The translations under genes were made by a program, and so were the position numbers. A stretch of DNA of 64,000 bases, taken from NCBI GenBank assembly GCA_037953625.1, contig CM075651.1:161767501-161831500 (forward strand). The letters are read 5' to 3'. Positions 53,177 through 63,212 of the stretch are shown in pieces. A model generated the notes under the pieces. That model saw only the letters and a list, made by a program, of their open reading frames with translations. It was not told the origin of the DNA and ran no database searches. Every line of letters starts with the position of its first letter. The first letter of the stretch is position 1. The stretch comes from Crotalaria pallida (taxonomy: Eukaryota; Streptophyta; Magnoliopsida; Fabales; Fabaceae).

Positions 53177-56100
53177 ATGGAAGAACGTGAGGCGAATCAA
53201 AAGAACGATACAGAGTTAGCAGAACTCAAAAGTCAAATGAATAAGATGATGGAAATGATACTCACATTACAAAAAAATGAATCAAATGGGAATGGGAATC
53301 CTAAAACCGATGATGTTGAACAGCTTGTTTCTCCCCAATATCCTCCGGGTTTCACCCCAAACGTTCGTAATAATCAACACAGTGCATCTGGGCAACACGT
53401 ATACTCTATGGTCAATTGGCCACCCTACGGACTTCCTCCAAGATATGTCCCACCTTTCGCTGAAGAGGTTCCTGTTCACGAGGAACTAACTCCGCACGTC
53501 GACGCTGAAGAAGACCCTACACATGTGGTTCACCAATCACACATCACCGCTGGGCCACAAGCCCATATTATTCCGCACATACCCGGGGCAAGGCTTGGGG
53601 GAAATAAACCACACTTTCCTAATGGCACTCAAGGCAAGGAGAAAGAGAAGTTGGATCTGATAGAGGAAAGATTGAAAGCAATTGAAGGAGCAAACTATCG
53701 AGGACTGAAAGATGCTTTTGAGATGTGTTTAGTCCCGGAAGTTATTTTGCCCCCAAAGTTCAAGCTGCCAGAATTTGAGAAGTACAATGGAACTACCTGC
53801 CCAAATACTCACCTCCATATGTATGTACGGAAAATGTCGGCATACCACAAGGATGACAAGTTATTGATCCATTGCTTCCAAGATAGTCTCGTTGCCGGGG
53901 CTTTGAATTGGTATATACGATTAGAAAAAGACAATATCAGAACTTTCAGGGACTTGGCTGACGCTTTTGTTAAGTATTACAAGTACAATGAAGATTCGGC
54001 ACCTGACTGCACTCAGCTTCAAAGTATGTTCCAAAAACAGAATGAGAGTTTTAGAGAATATACCCAAAGGTGGAGGGCCGTGGCTGCCCAATTTATGCCT
54101 CGCATAGAGGAGGAGGAACAAATCTCATTATTTATAGAGACTCTTCAAAATCCCTATTATGATCGCATGGTGAGTAGTACTGCTAATAGTTTCAATGCTT
54201 TAAAAAAGGTGGGAGAACGAATTGACAGTGGATTGAGGTGTGGAAAGATCATAGGAGACAATCTCGGACTGAGCACTGGAAAGAGACCAAATTTTGTGAA
54301 AAAAAAGGAAGGAAAAACTCATGCCGTAACTAATGAAGGGAAGGGATATCAAAGAACCAACCATTATTCTAAGAATGCTTACACCAATACTTATACCTCC
54401 CGCCCACAGGGGACTCAATATCAGCCCAATACATATGTTCATCAGAATCCCCACCAGTACCATGCACCAATTATTCATTATCCACAAAATCCCACCCAAA
54501 CATATTTCACACCACAGGCTATAAACCCTAACCAATCATATTTACCTCCACCGATCCCAAGCATAAACCAAACTTATACTTCCCAAGCAACCACAAACAC
54601 AAGCCATGCGCATCCTCCCCAACAAATTAAAAACACTAACCCAAACACAAACCCAAACCAACCTAATACATACCAAAGCCAAGATAGAAAGATCGTAAAC
54701 TTCGATCCTATTCCAATGTCTTACACTGAACTTTTTACTTTCCTTCAAAAACGAGGGGTGGTGACTCCCGTCCCTGGGAAAGTTCCTGAAAATCCGGGAC
54801 GTTGGTATGATCCAAATACGGCTTGTATATATCATTCAGGAGTGGTGGGCCATTCAGTAGAAAACTGCAAAGCGTTCAAGTATAAAGTTCAAAGCCTAAT
54901 CGACTCGAAATGGTTAGATTTCAAGCAAGTGGCTCCTAATGTCTCAGGGAACCCTTTACCTAACCATTCCAGCCAAGGGGTCAATGCAGTAGAAAATTTC
55001 TGTGAAGAGATGTGCATAGAACGATTAGTGGATGTTAAGATGCCTATGAGGTTCATATTTCAAGAGATGTGTAAACAAGGTTTGATTGAAGTATTGGTCA
55101 AAGAAGAAATGGGGAATGATTTGGAAGTTTGTGAAATGCATGGGAGGACAGGTCACACTCTAGAAGATTGTGATGATTTTAAACAATTGTTGCAAAAACT
55201 CATGGATGCCAAGCTGGTCATGATAATGAAGAAAGGTTATAGTAATGGAATCAACATGATGAGAAGCTCAAGTGAAAAATTCGATACCAATGATATCCCA
55301 GCGACGATTCAGAAGTTTGAACCGGTGCTCGATATTCCAGATAATGCGTTGTTATACCCCTCTGAAGCCCGGTGGGAACCAGTGATAGGGGAGATGCCAA
55401 ACCCTTTCCCTTATAAGTCGGACAAATCAGTGCCATGGAGGTACGGGAAGCCGTTGACTAGTATCCCAGGTGTATCTGACAAATCAAAAGAGGTAAGTAA
55501 CATAGCTGGAGTTGGGGGAATGACTAGAAGTGGAAGAATGTATAGTCCTGTTGAATTAAAACCATCTTCTGCAAAAACTAGCAAATTAGGAGAAGGGGTC
55601 ATATTTCCTGAGGTTGATAGTGCCAAAATGGGTCCTGACGGGCCCGAATCAGAGCGAAAAGATTTTGAGACCAAGAAAGAGGTCTCCACTGAAGAGGCTT
55701 TTGAATTCTTGAAGTTTATCAAACAAAGTGAATATAAAGTGATTGACCAGTTAAACCACACACCCGCTCGGATTTCGTTATTATCTTTACTAATTAATTC
55801 TGAACCACACAGGAATGTATTGTTGAAGGTGCTGAATCAGGCTCATGTTAGCCATAATATCACAGTAGAAAGGTTGGATGGCATAGTGAATAATATAGTT
55901 GCTGACAATTACATCACTTACACGGATGACGAAATTCCACCTGAGGGGACTGGTCACATCGAAGCCCTTCACATTTCCATGATGTATCGAGGTTGTCAGG
56001 TGGCAAGGGTTTTGATAGATAATGGTTCATCGTTAAATGTCATGACCAAAAGAACCTTTGCTAGGCTCCCGATTGACACATCCCTCTTGAAGCCAAGCAA

Positions 56101-56449
56101 TATGATCGTCAAAGCATTTGATGGATCAAGGAGAGAATCAGTGGGGGAAATTGAACTACCTATGAAAATAGGGCCATGCACTTTTCAGATCTTATTCCAA
56201 GTAATGGACATAAACCCGACTTATACTTGCTTATTGGGAAGACCTTGGATTCATACTAGTGGTGCGGTACCCTCTTCCTTACATCAAAAAGTGAAGTTTA
56301 TCGCAAATGGGAAACTTATAGTCATTTCCGGGGAAGAAGATGTATTGGTGACGCAACCATCAAGTACTCCTTATATTGAAGCAGCTGAGGAGGCTTTTGA
56401 AACGGCTTTCCAAGCACTGGAGATAGCAAATGCCACATTTGTTAAATAA
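53177..56449 (+). CDS. Ogre gag-protease
   Basis: From the ATG at 53177 the frame gives 1,090 residues. An N-terminal coiled coil (about 1-40) is followed by the gag core with FRDLADAFVKYY and FREYTQRWRAVA (about 256-300), which builds the particle. Then comes a Pro/Asn/Gln/Thr-rich linker and two CHHC zinc-knuckle-like motifs (CIYHSGVVGHSVENC from 550, CEMHGRTGHTLEDC from 652). The aspartic protease (about 915-1060) has VLIDNGSSLNVM with catalytic Asp 948 and LLGRPWI near 1018. Asp-Asn-Gly replaces the usual Asp-Ser/Thr-Gly. The frame is open upstream to 53033, and residues PPKHPYRTRLQ before the ATG look gag-like. A CTG at 53132 stands where a start would be expected, so the true N-terminus is uncertain. 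TAA at 56447-56449 ends the frame, but coding continues in the same frame beyond it. Confidence 0.88.
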   Translation: MEEREANQKNDTELAELKSQMNKMMEMILTLQKNESNGNGNPKTDDVEQLVSPQYPPGFTPNVRNNQHSASGQHVYSMVNWPPYGLPPRYVPPFAEEVPVHEELTPHVDAEEDPTHVVHQSHITAGPQAHIIPHIPGARLGGNKPHFPNGTQGKEKEKLDLIEERLKAIEGANYRGLKDAFEMCLVPEVILPPKFKLPEFEKYNGTTCPNTHLHMYVRKMSAYHKDDKLLIHCFQDSLVAGALNWYIRLEKDNIRTFRDLADAFVKYYKYNEDSAPDCTQLQSMFQKQNESFREYTQRWRAVAAQFMPRIEEEEQISLFIETLQNPYYDRMVSSTANSFNALKKVGERIDSGLRCGKIIGDNLGLSTGKRPNFVKKKEGKTHAVTNEGKGYQRTNHYSKNAYTNTYTSRPQGTQYQPNTYVHQNPHQYHAPIIHYPQNPTQTYFTPQAINPNQSYLPPPIPSINQTYTSQATTNTSHAHPPQQIKNTNPNTNPNQPNTYQSQDRKIVNFDPIPMSYTELFTFLQKRGVVTPVPGKVPENPGRWYDPNTACIYHSGVVGHSVENCKAFKYKVQSLIDSKWLDFKQVAPNVSGNPLPNHSSQGVNAVENFCEEMCIERLVDVKMPMRFIFQEMCKQGLIEVLVKEEMGNDLEVCEMHGRTGHTLEDCDDFKQLLQKLMDAKLVMIMKKGYSNGINMMRSSSEKFDTNDIPATIQKFEPVLDIPDNALLYPSEARWEPVIGEMPNPFPYKSDKSVPWRYGKPLTSIPGVSDKSKEVSNIAGVGGMTRSGRMYSPVELKPSSAKTSKLGEGVIFPEVDSAKMGPDGPESERKDFETKKEVSTEEAFEFLKFIKQSEYKVIDQLNHTPARISLLSLLINSEPHRNVLLKVLNQAHVSHNITVERLDGIVNNIVADNYITYTDDEIPPEGTGHIEALHISMMYRGCQVARVLIDNGSSLNVMTKRTFARLPIDTSLLKPSNMIVKAFDGSRRESVGEIELPMKIGPCTFQILFQVMDINPTYTCLLGRPWIHTSGAVPSSLHQKVKFIANGKLIVISGEEDVLVTQPSSTPYIEAAEEAFETAFQALEIANATFVK

Positions 56450-56892
56450 GGAAGTCCCCTGTTGAAGCCTAGACCGTCTGAAGCTTCTCTCATGGTGGCA
56501 AAAATCATGATAGAAAATGGGTATCAGCCAGGCAAAGGGCTTGGAAAATATGAACAAGGACCAATTGATATGCCAATACTCTACGACAACAAAGATCGGT
56601 ATGGATTAGGATATATACCTACAAAAGTTGATAAGATCCGAATCGCCGAAGAGAAAAAGCAGAAGAGATTGGCCTGTCTGGGGCATTGTGAGTACAAGGT
56701 TGACAGGATTCCCATTCCGCATATCAGCTACAGCTTCAGCAGTGCTGGATTCGATTTTGTAAGGGATGTTGCTGCAGTGATGGATGATTGCTCTAATGAT
56801 ATGGATAGCTTCATAATCCAACATCCGCCCGGCACCGTATTGAACAACTGGATAGAGGAGGAATTCCCGCAACTTTTGTGCCACATAGAAAA
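56450..56892 (+). CDS. G-patch domain segment of Ogre pol (exon end)
   Basis: Directly after the TAA of gag-protease the same frame stays open to 56896. It encodes a G-patch, with SLMVAKIMIENGYQPGKGLG followed by RYGLGYIPTK. G-patch domains bind RNA or RNA helicases, and one also follows the protease in betaretroviruses. The segment ends at a probable splice donor (GTAATT at 56893). No independent ATG precedes the domain, so it depends on readthrough or another route from gag-protease, or the TAA is a defect of this copy. Confidence 0.7.
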
Positions 56893-57053
56893 GTAATTAA
56901 TGTATTCGAAATCATTGGTTCTGCCCAAAGCCATTGATTTCTTCTTAGCACTAAATAAGGGCGTACTCCTTTTCATATTGTCAAGTATAAGTTTTCATGA
57001 ATAAATGCATGTGTTTTCGTTAATTTTGTTTTCTTTTTCTTTCCTTTAAAAGG

Positions 57054-57100
<47 letters not shown>

Positions 57101-57207
57101 CATGGAATATATTTTAAAAATATATATATATATAGATTTTTGTTTTTTTTAAAAAAAAATAATAATATGAAATAACTGAATACTTTACCTAATCACCAAT
57201 AATGCAG
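56893..57207 (+). other. Probable spliceosomal intron of the Ogre element
   Basis: 315 bp, beginning GTAATT and ending AATGCAG, rich in A and T. It contains the only stops between the G-patch and RT segments and a (TAA)n microsatellite. Removing it joins the flanking segments in the same frame (phase 2, split Lys codon). Ogre elements are known to have a partially spliced intron just before RT. Confidence 0.75.
57057..57100. repeat. (TAA)n microsatellite in the intron
   Basis: About 14 trinucleotide units inside the probable intron, where length change would not disturb the protein. Confidence 0.9.
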
Positions 57208-60200
57208 ATCTGACTGCGAATCCGTAAATAATGATCATGTTAGTAACCCACCATACAGTTTCGATCACTTTCCTAGCCAGACTGAAGAAGAGAATAATGA
57301 TGACAATTGGGAGACACATCCTGAATTACTCCGAATGGTTGAGCAAGAAGCCAGAGAAATTCAACCTCATGAAGAGCCCACTGAAGTAGTTAACTTGGGG
57401 ACAGAGGATGATAAAAAAGAGATCAGAGTTGGAACAATCTTGAAAATCGGTGAACAGAAAAGGTTGGTTCAGTTGTTACATGAGTATAAGGATGTCTTTG
57501 CATGGTCATACCGTGATATGCCGGGATTGGATCGTAACATAGTCGAGCACAAGCTGTCATTGAAGCCTGAATGCCTACCTGTGAAACAAAAATTAAGGAG
57601 GATGAAAACTGACATCTCGTTGAATGTGAAAGAAGAAATACAAAAATGGCTAGAAGCGGGATTTATAACAGTGTCAAAATATCCTGAATGGGTAGCCAAC
57701 GTGGTTCCAGTACCAAAGAAAGGGGGGAAGATAAGAGTTTGTGTTGACTATCGAGATCTGAATAGGGCCAGCCCAAAAGATGATTTCCCTATACCTCACA
57801 TAGATGTCCTCGTCGACAATACTGCGAATCACGCATTGTTCTCCTTTATGGATGGCTATTCCGGCTATAATCAGATTAAAATGGCCCCAGAAGATATGGA
57901 AAAAACCACCTTCATCACATTGTGGGGAACCTTTTGTTATCGGGTTATGCCCTTTGGTTTGAAGAACGCCGGTGCAACGTATCAAAGAGCCATGGTCACT
58001 TTGTTTCATGACATGATGCACAAGGAGATTGAGGTGTATGTTGATGATATGATAACCAAATCCAAAACCGAAGAAGAACACGTTGATAACTTGAGAAAGC
58101 TTTTTGAAAGGCTGCGAAAATATGAACTCAAATTGAATCCGGCAAAGTGTATTTTTGGAGTAAAATCTGGCAAAGTTTTAGGTTTCATAGTCAGCCAAAA
58201 GGGAATTGAAGTTGATCCAGAAAAAGTCCGAGCTATAGTAGAGATGTCTGCTCCTCGAACTGAGAAGGAGGTCAGAAGCTTTTTAGGAAGATTGAACTAC
58301 ATCTCCAGATTTATCTCACAATTGACCGCAACATGCGAACCAATGTTTAAGCTATTGAGGAAAAATCAGACTGTTGAATGGAATGAAGATTGTCAGATTG
58401 CGTTTGAGAAAATAAAACAATATTTAATGCAACCTCCGGTATTAATGCCTCCGGTGCCCGGAAAACCTCTAATAATGTATCTAACGGTTTTGGATGAATC
58501 CATGGGATGTATGTTAGGACAACATGACGAATCAGGCAAAAAGGAACAGGCAATATACTACCTGAGTAAGAAATTCACTAGTTGTGAGATCAAATACTCA
58601 TTGCTAGAACGCACATGTTGTGCTTTGGTTTGGGCAGCCCGCCGATTGAGGCAATATATGCTGAGTCACACTACATGGTTGATTTCTAAAATGGATCCAA
58701 TTAAATATATCTTTGAGAAGCCGGCCTTAACGGGAAGAATCGCTCGATGGCAAATGTTATTATCAGAATACGATGTAGTGTATGTCACACAAAAAGCGAT
58801 CAAAGGTAGCGCCCTTGCTGATTACTTGCCTAGTCAACCAGTGGAAGAGTATGATACGATGCAACATGACTTTCCGGATGAAGACATCATGGCCTTGTTC
58901 TCTGAGCAAAAGAAAGAAGTTTGGTCACTTGTATTTGATGGAGCTTCAAATGCATTAGGCCACGGGATTGGAGCTGTATTGGTATCACCGGAAGGAAATT
59001 TCATCCCGATTACTGCTAGGCTTTGTTTTGATTGCACCAATAACATGGCCGAGTATGAGGCATGTACCATTGGTCTTCAAGCAGCCTTGGATTCAAAAGT
59101 AAGGTTTCTGGAGGTTTACGGAGATTCGGCCCTGGTAATTCATCAATTAAAAGGAGAATGGGAGACTCGTGATGTTAAGCTAATTCCCTATCGCGACTAT
59201 ATCCTTGGACTGGTTGAGAAATTTGAGCAGGTGACTTTCTATCACATACCAAGAGAAGACAATCAGTTAGCCGATGCATTGTCAACCCTGTCCTCGATGT
59301 TTCAAGTAAGCAGAGACGAATCGCCACTTATCAGGTTGGAATGTCGAATTCAACCGGCTTACTGTCATATCGTTGATATAGAACCTGATGGAAAACCATG
59401 GTACCATGACATCAAAGAATTCATCAAAAATAAGGAGTATCCACTTGGGGCCACAGAAAATGATAAGAGAACGTTGAGGAGATTAGCCATGGGTTTTTTC
59501 CTGAATGAAGACGTACTCTACAAGAGGAATCATGACATGGTACTTTTAAGATGTGTAGAAGAAGAAGAAGCTAAGAAGATAATTAAAGAAGTGCATGAAG
59601 GATCATTTGGGACTCATGCTAACGGGCATGCTATGGCTCGGAAAATTCTGAGGGCTGGTTATTATTGGTTGACAATGGAGACTGATTGTTGTAACTTCGT
59701 TAAAAAATGTTACAAATGCCAGATCTATGCTGACAATATCAATGCTCCTCCAAAACCTTTAAATGTTCTTACTGCCCCCTGGCCCTTTTCTATATGGGGA
59801 ATGGATGTCATTGGACCTATTGAACCGAAAGCTTCTAACGGACATCGCTTTATCTTTGTAGCAATTGATTACTTCACCAAGTGGGTTGAGGCTACCTCAT
59901 ATGCCAGCGTGACCAGAAAAGTGGTGATCAAGTTTGTTAAAAGAGAATTGATATGTCGTTACGGATTACCTAGCAGAATTATCACTGATAATGCAACCAA
60001 CTTGAATAACAAAATGATGACAGAGTTGTGTGAAGAATTCAAGATAGAGCATCATACATCTTCCCCTTATCGTCCTAAAATGAATGGAGCAGTTGAAGCG
60101 GCAAACAAGAATATTAAAAAGATAGTGCAAAAGATGGTTGTAACTTACAAAGATTGGCATGAGATGCTTCCTTTTGCTTTACATGGATATCGCACCACTG

Positions 60201-60646
60201 TTCGCACATCCACCGGGGCAACCCCATATTCATTGGTTTATGGAATGGAGGCTGTTCTTCCTGTTGAAGTTGAAATCCCTTCCTTAAGGGTGATCATGGA
60301 AGCAAACCTAGAAGAAGCTGAATGGGTCCAAACCCGTTTTGACCAGTTAAACCTCATTGAAGGAAAGAGGTTAGTTGCTTTATGTCATGGCCAATTGTAT
60401 CAAAAGAGAATTATTAAGGCTCATGCTAAGAAAGTTCGCCCACGTCACTTTCGAGAAGGGTATTTAGTGCTTAAGAAGATTCTACCTATCCAGAAAGATC
60501 ACAGGGGAAAGTGGACTCCGAATTATGAAGGACCCTATGTCGTAAAGAAGGCTTTCTCTGGAGGGGCCCTGATTTTGACCAACATGGATGGAGAAGACTT
60601 GCGACTCTCAGTGAATTCAGATGCTGTAAAAAAGTATTATGCTTGA
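57208..60646 (+). CDS. Ogre RT, RNase H, second RNase H and integrase
   Basis: The exon is open from the acceptor, with the first ATG at 57335 (residue 1 below; 1,103 residues). RT: YRDLNRASPKDDFPIP, FSFMDGYSGYNQI, MPFGLKNAGATYQ and catalytic YVDD (235-238). Native RNase H: the first catalytic Asp is lost (YLTVLDESMG), typical of the Tat lineage. The second, archaeal-type RNase H has all four acidic residues: D535 (FDGAS), E573 (AEYEA), D597 (GDSALV), D647 (LADALS). Integrase: HHCC finger (GTHANGHAMA, CYKCQ), then D824, D885 and E921 with the DD35E spacing, and a C-terminal GPYVVKK region. No chromodomain is apparent. All catalytic residues are present, so this part could be active. Confidence 0.93.
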
Positions 60647-62428
60647 GAGTATCTAAAAAGAATAATAAAAAAAAAAGAGAAAAAAAAGGAAGTTGTATGT
60701 TTGTTTAGTAGTATATTCTTATGCGTTGATCACATCAATGTTTTACTAAACTTTTTTTTTTCATATGCATAGTAAAGAATGTTTAATTCATGGATCAGGA
60801 TGGAGGGTGATGTAAATAAAATCCTATATGATGTGGACTCTCGAACAGTTTTTTTTAATGATATGAGGCTTCTTTGTAAATCCCAAACACTAAGGAGATA
60901 CCCCTAGTCACCCCATTGAGCCTTGACATCATGAATGGAGATCGTTTTTATATTACCTATTGAATATTCATAACCAGGGTCGGGTAGAATCGTTTGACAA
61001 ATTTTCTGCTCAGCATTCAATCACTAACAAAAAGTCTACCTTGGTTTCAAAACCCAAAAGTAATTGGTCACGGGAAGAGTGGGGATCAGAATATGGATAC
61101 AAAAAAAATAATAATAATATAAAAGAGAAAGAAAAAAAGAAAAGAAAAGAGGGAAGATTCCTTAAATTTAAAAAAAAAATTTATCAAAAAAAAGGGAAGA
61201 GAACCCCGCTGAGAATCTGCAATGGATATCTTAGACAATGGTTAAAGTAAATCAAGATCTCTTCACAATTTCTAGTAGTGATTGAATGTTGATAAAAAAG
61301 AAGATTTGTTGAGAGGTAGGATATGGGAGAAAAAGAGAAAAGGAGAAGGGGGGAAACAAAATGCTTTGAGCCATATACCCTTTCTTTTCATAAACCTTCA
61401 GCCAGGCCACGATACAAGCTTAAAAGACCTCGTTGAAGAATTGAACAGTTCGAGATAAACATCAGGGTAAAAGAAAACTGACTCCAAGAGAAAGATCCTG
61501 CATCCTAATAAATATCATATGCATTTTATTGTTACAAACAAAATCCATTTCCTTTACAGTGATCATAGCATAAGTATCTACTTTTAAAGAAGCGTGCAAA
61601 CTAAAATAAAATAGAATGAGCTCGTTAGGTCGAAAACCTGAAAGGGCGGCCTAGGCAGAAGTTAGAGCAATTAACTAGGTTGAAAACCCGAAAGGGCGAC
61701 CTACAAAAAAAATAAAATAAAAAAAAGGTACCTCAAGCTAGTACCATGCAAGGCACAATGTCTACAAGAGCAACCATGGGTCAAACTGGGGCAGATTTTT
61801 TTAATCCAAAGTGTTTGATTGCGACCTCATTAGATCTTTCAGAAGAAAGGAGGGAGAGTGCTAAATTCTTGATGAGGGAAATTAATATGGTTCATTAAAA
61901 AAGGATCGTTTGCAGAAATGTGAATATGTTTACTAAATCTTGCCTTTGTCAAGAATGGCCTTGTATAAAGTCCTACATATGTTTTACACGGTATGATGCA
62001 TTCATTCATGAACTTATATTGACAATATAGAAATGTTGTATAAAACTTTTGTTTAAAGCAGGAAGTTCATGTTTGTGAATAACAATAATGCTTTACAAGA
62101 TATTTAGTGGAATCCCTGCGGCAGGAAACATAGTGCAACCAAAGAAGTGATTAACTGTTTGTTGACTTTGCGAAAGAGATCCAGTCTAATCCCTAAGTCT
62201 CGAGCATGGCTTAGTGCATAAGGGTGCCAAGGGGTAGTCACAATGACAAAATTATGATCAATTTCTTGTTTTTTTTAGCTCATGTGCATTGCATCACGTC
62301 AATATATCCATGCAAATTAATCATTTGAAATCACATATCCTCTCATTATTAGCGTAAGTGCTCATAGACATTCACAGCCACAACAAAAATTACTATCTCT
62401 GTCGCATGTCTCAAATCTACTTTAAGTT
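60647..62428 (+). other. Ogre 3' UTR, first part
   Basis: Non-coding sequence after integrase. A Lys-rich 96-codon frame at 60960-61250 is regarded as chance. The stretch near 61371-61445 is less AT-rich and may be conserved, and it is followed by two hairpins. Confidence 0.7.
61626..61703 (+). other. Pair of GNRA-capped RNA hairpins in the 3' UTR
   Basis: Copy A (61626-61653) and copy B (61676-61703) each form a 7-bp stem, an AAAA bulge, a 3-bp stem and a GAAA tetraloop. The three bases that differ between copies all lie in stems and all keep pairing (C-G to U-G, U-G to C-G, U-G to U-A). Confidence 0.7.
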
Positions 62429-63022
62429 TTATTTTTAATTTCCTTTACCACGAGTTCCGGCAGTACCCCGACCTGCGTCCTCGTTTTCATTATTTTATTT
62501 TCAGTTCCCGAGTTCCGGCAGTACCCCGACCTGCGTCCTCGGGTTTAATTATTTTTAATTTCCTTTACCACGAGTTCCGGCAGTACCCCGACCTGCGTCC
62601 TCGTTTTCATTATTTTATTTTCAGTTCCCGAGTTCCGGAAGTACCCCGACCTGCGTCCTCGGCTTTAATTATTTTTAATTTTCTCTACCACGAGTTCCGG
62701 CAGTACCCCGACCTGCGTCCTCGTTTCCATTATTTTATTTTCAGTTCCCGAGTTCCGGCAGTACCCCGACCTGCGTCCTCGGCTTTAATTATTTTTAATT
62801 TTCTCTACGACGAGTTCCGGCAGTACCCCGACCTGCGTCCTCGTTTTCATTATTTTATTTTCAGATCCCGAGTTCCGGCAGTACCCCGACCTGCGTCCTC
62901 GGCTTTAATTATTTTTAATTTTCTCTACCACGAGTTCCGGCAGTATCCCGACCTGCGTCCTCGTTTTCATTATTTTATTCTCAGTTCCTGAGTTCCGGCA
63001 GTACCCCGACCTGCGTCCTCAG
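62429..63022. repeat. 120-bp tandem array in the Ogre 3' UTR
   Basis: The core CGAGTTCCGGCAGTACCCCG occurs ten times, alternating at 58- and 62-base spacing, which makes five 120-bp units (starting 62451, 62571, 62691, 62811, 62931). Linkers alternate between TTTCATTATTTTATTTTCAG and TTTAATTATTTTTAATTTC types. Each core is bounded by CGAG and CTCG. Confidence 0.95.
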
Positions 63023-63198
63023 ATTTATTTATCATCGTTTATATTTCCAAAGTTTAACAAAAAAAAAAAACTCCGACTTACTTTAGTTCTTTCAACATCT
63101 GACGCTTTCTTCAACAAAATTGGTGTCTACGTCTTTACTCTTTGCTTATCTTGATAGCATACAAAATTCATTTTGTTTGCCATCTAATAAGCAACAAG

Positions 63199-63212
63199 TA
63201 AAGAGGGGCAGC
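63199..63212 (+). other. Polypurine tract of the Ogre element
   Basis: AAAGAGGGGCAGC directly before the 3' LTR. Plus-strand priming site. Confidence 0.8.

Noticed and set aside
60960..61250. 96-codon Lys-rich frame as an extra Ogre protein
   Set aside because: It arises from A-rich 3' UTR sequence with low complexity and no motif.
62429..63022. Regularly spaced identical repeats that look like a CRISPR array
   Set aside because: Spacers are also repeated (two alternating types), the context is a plant retrotransposon 3' UTR, and no cas genes exist.
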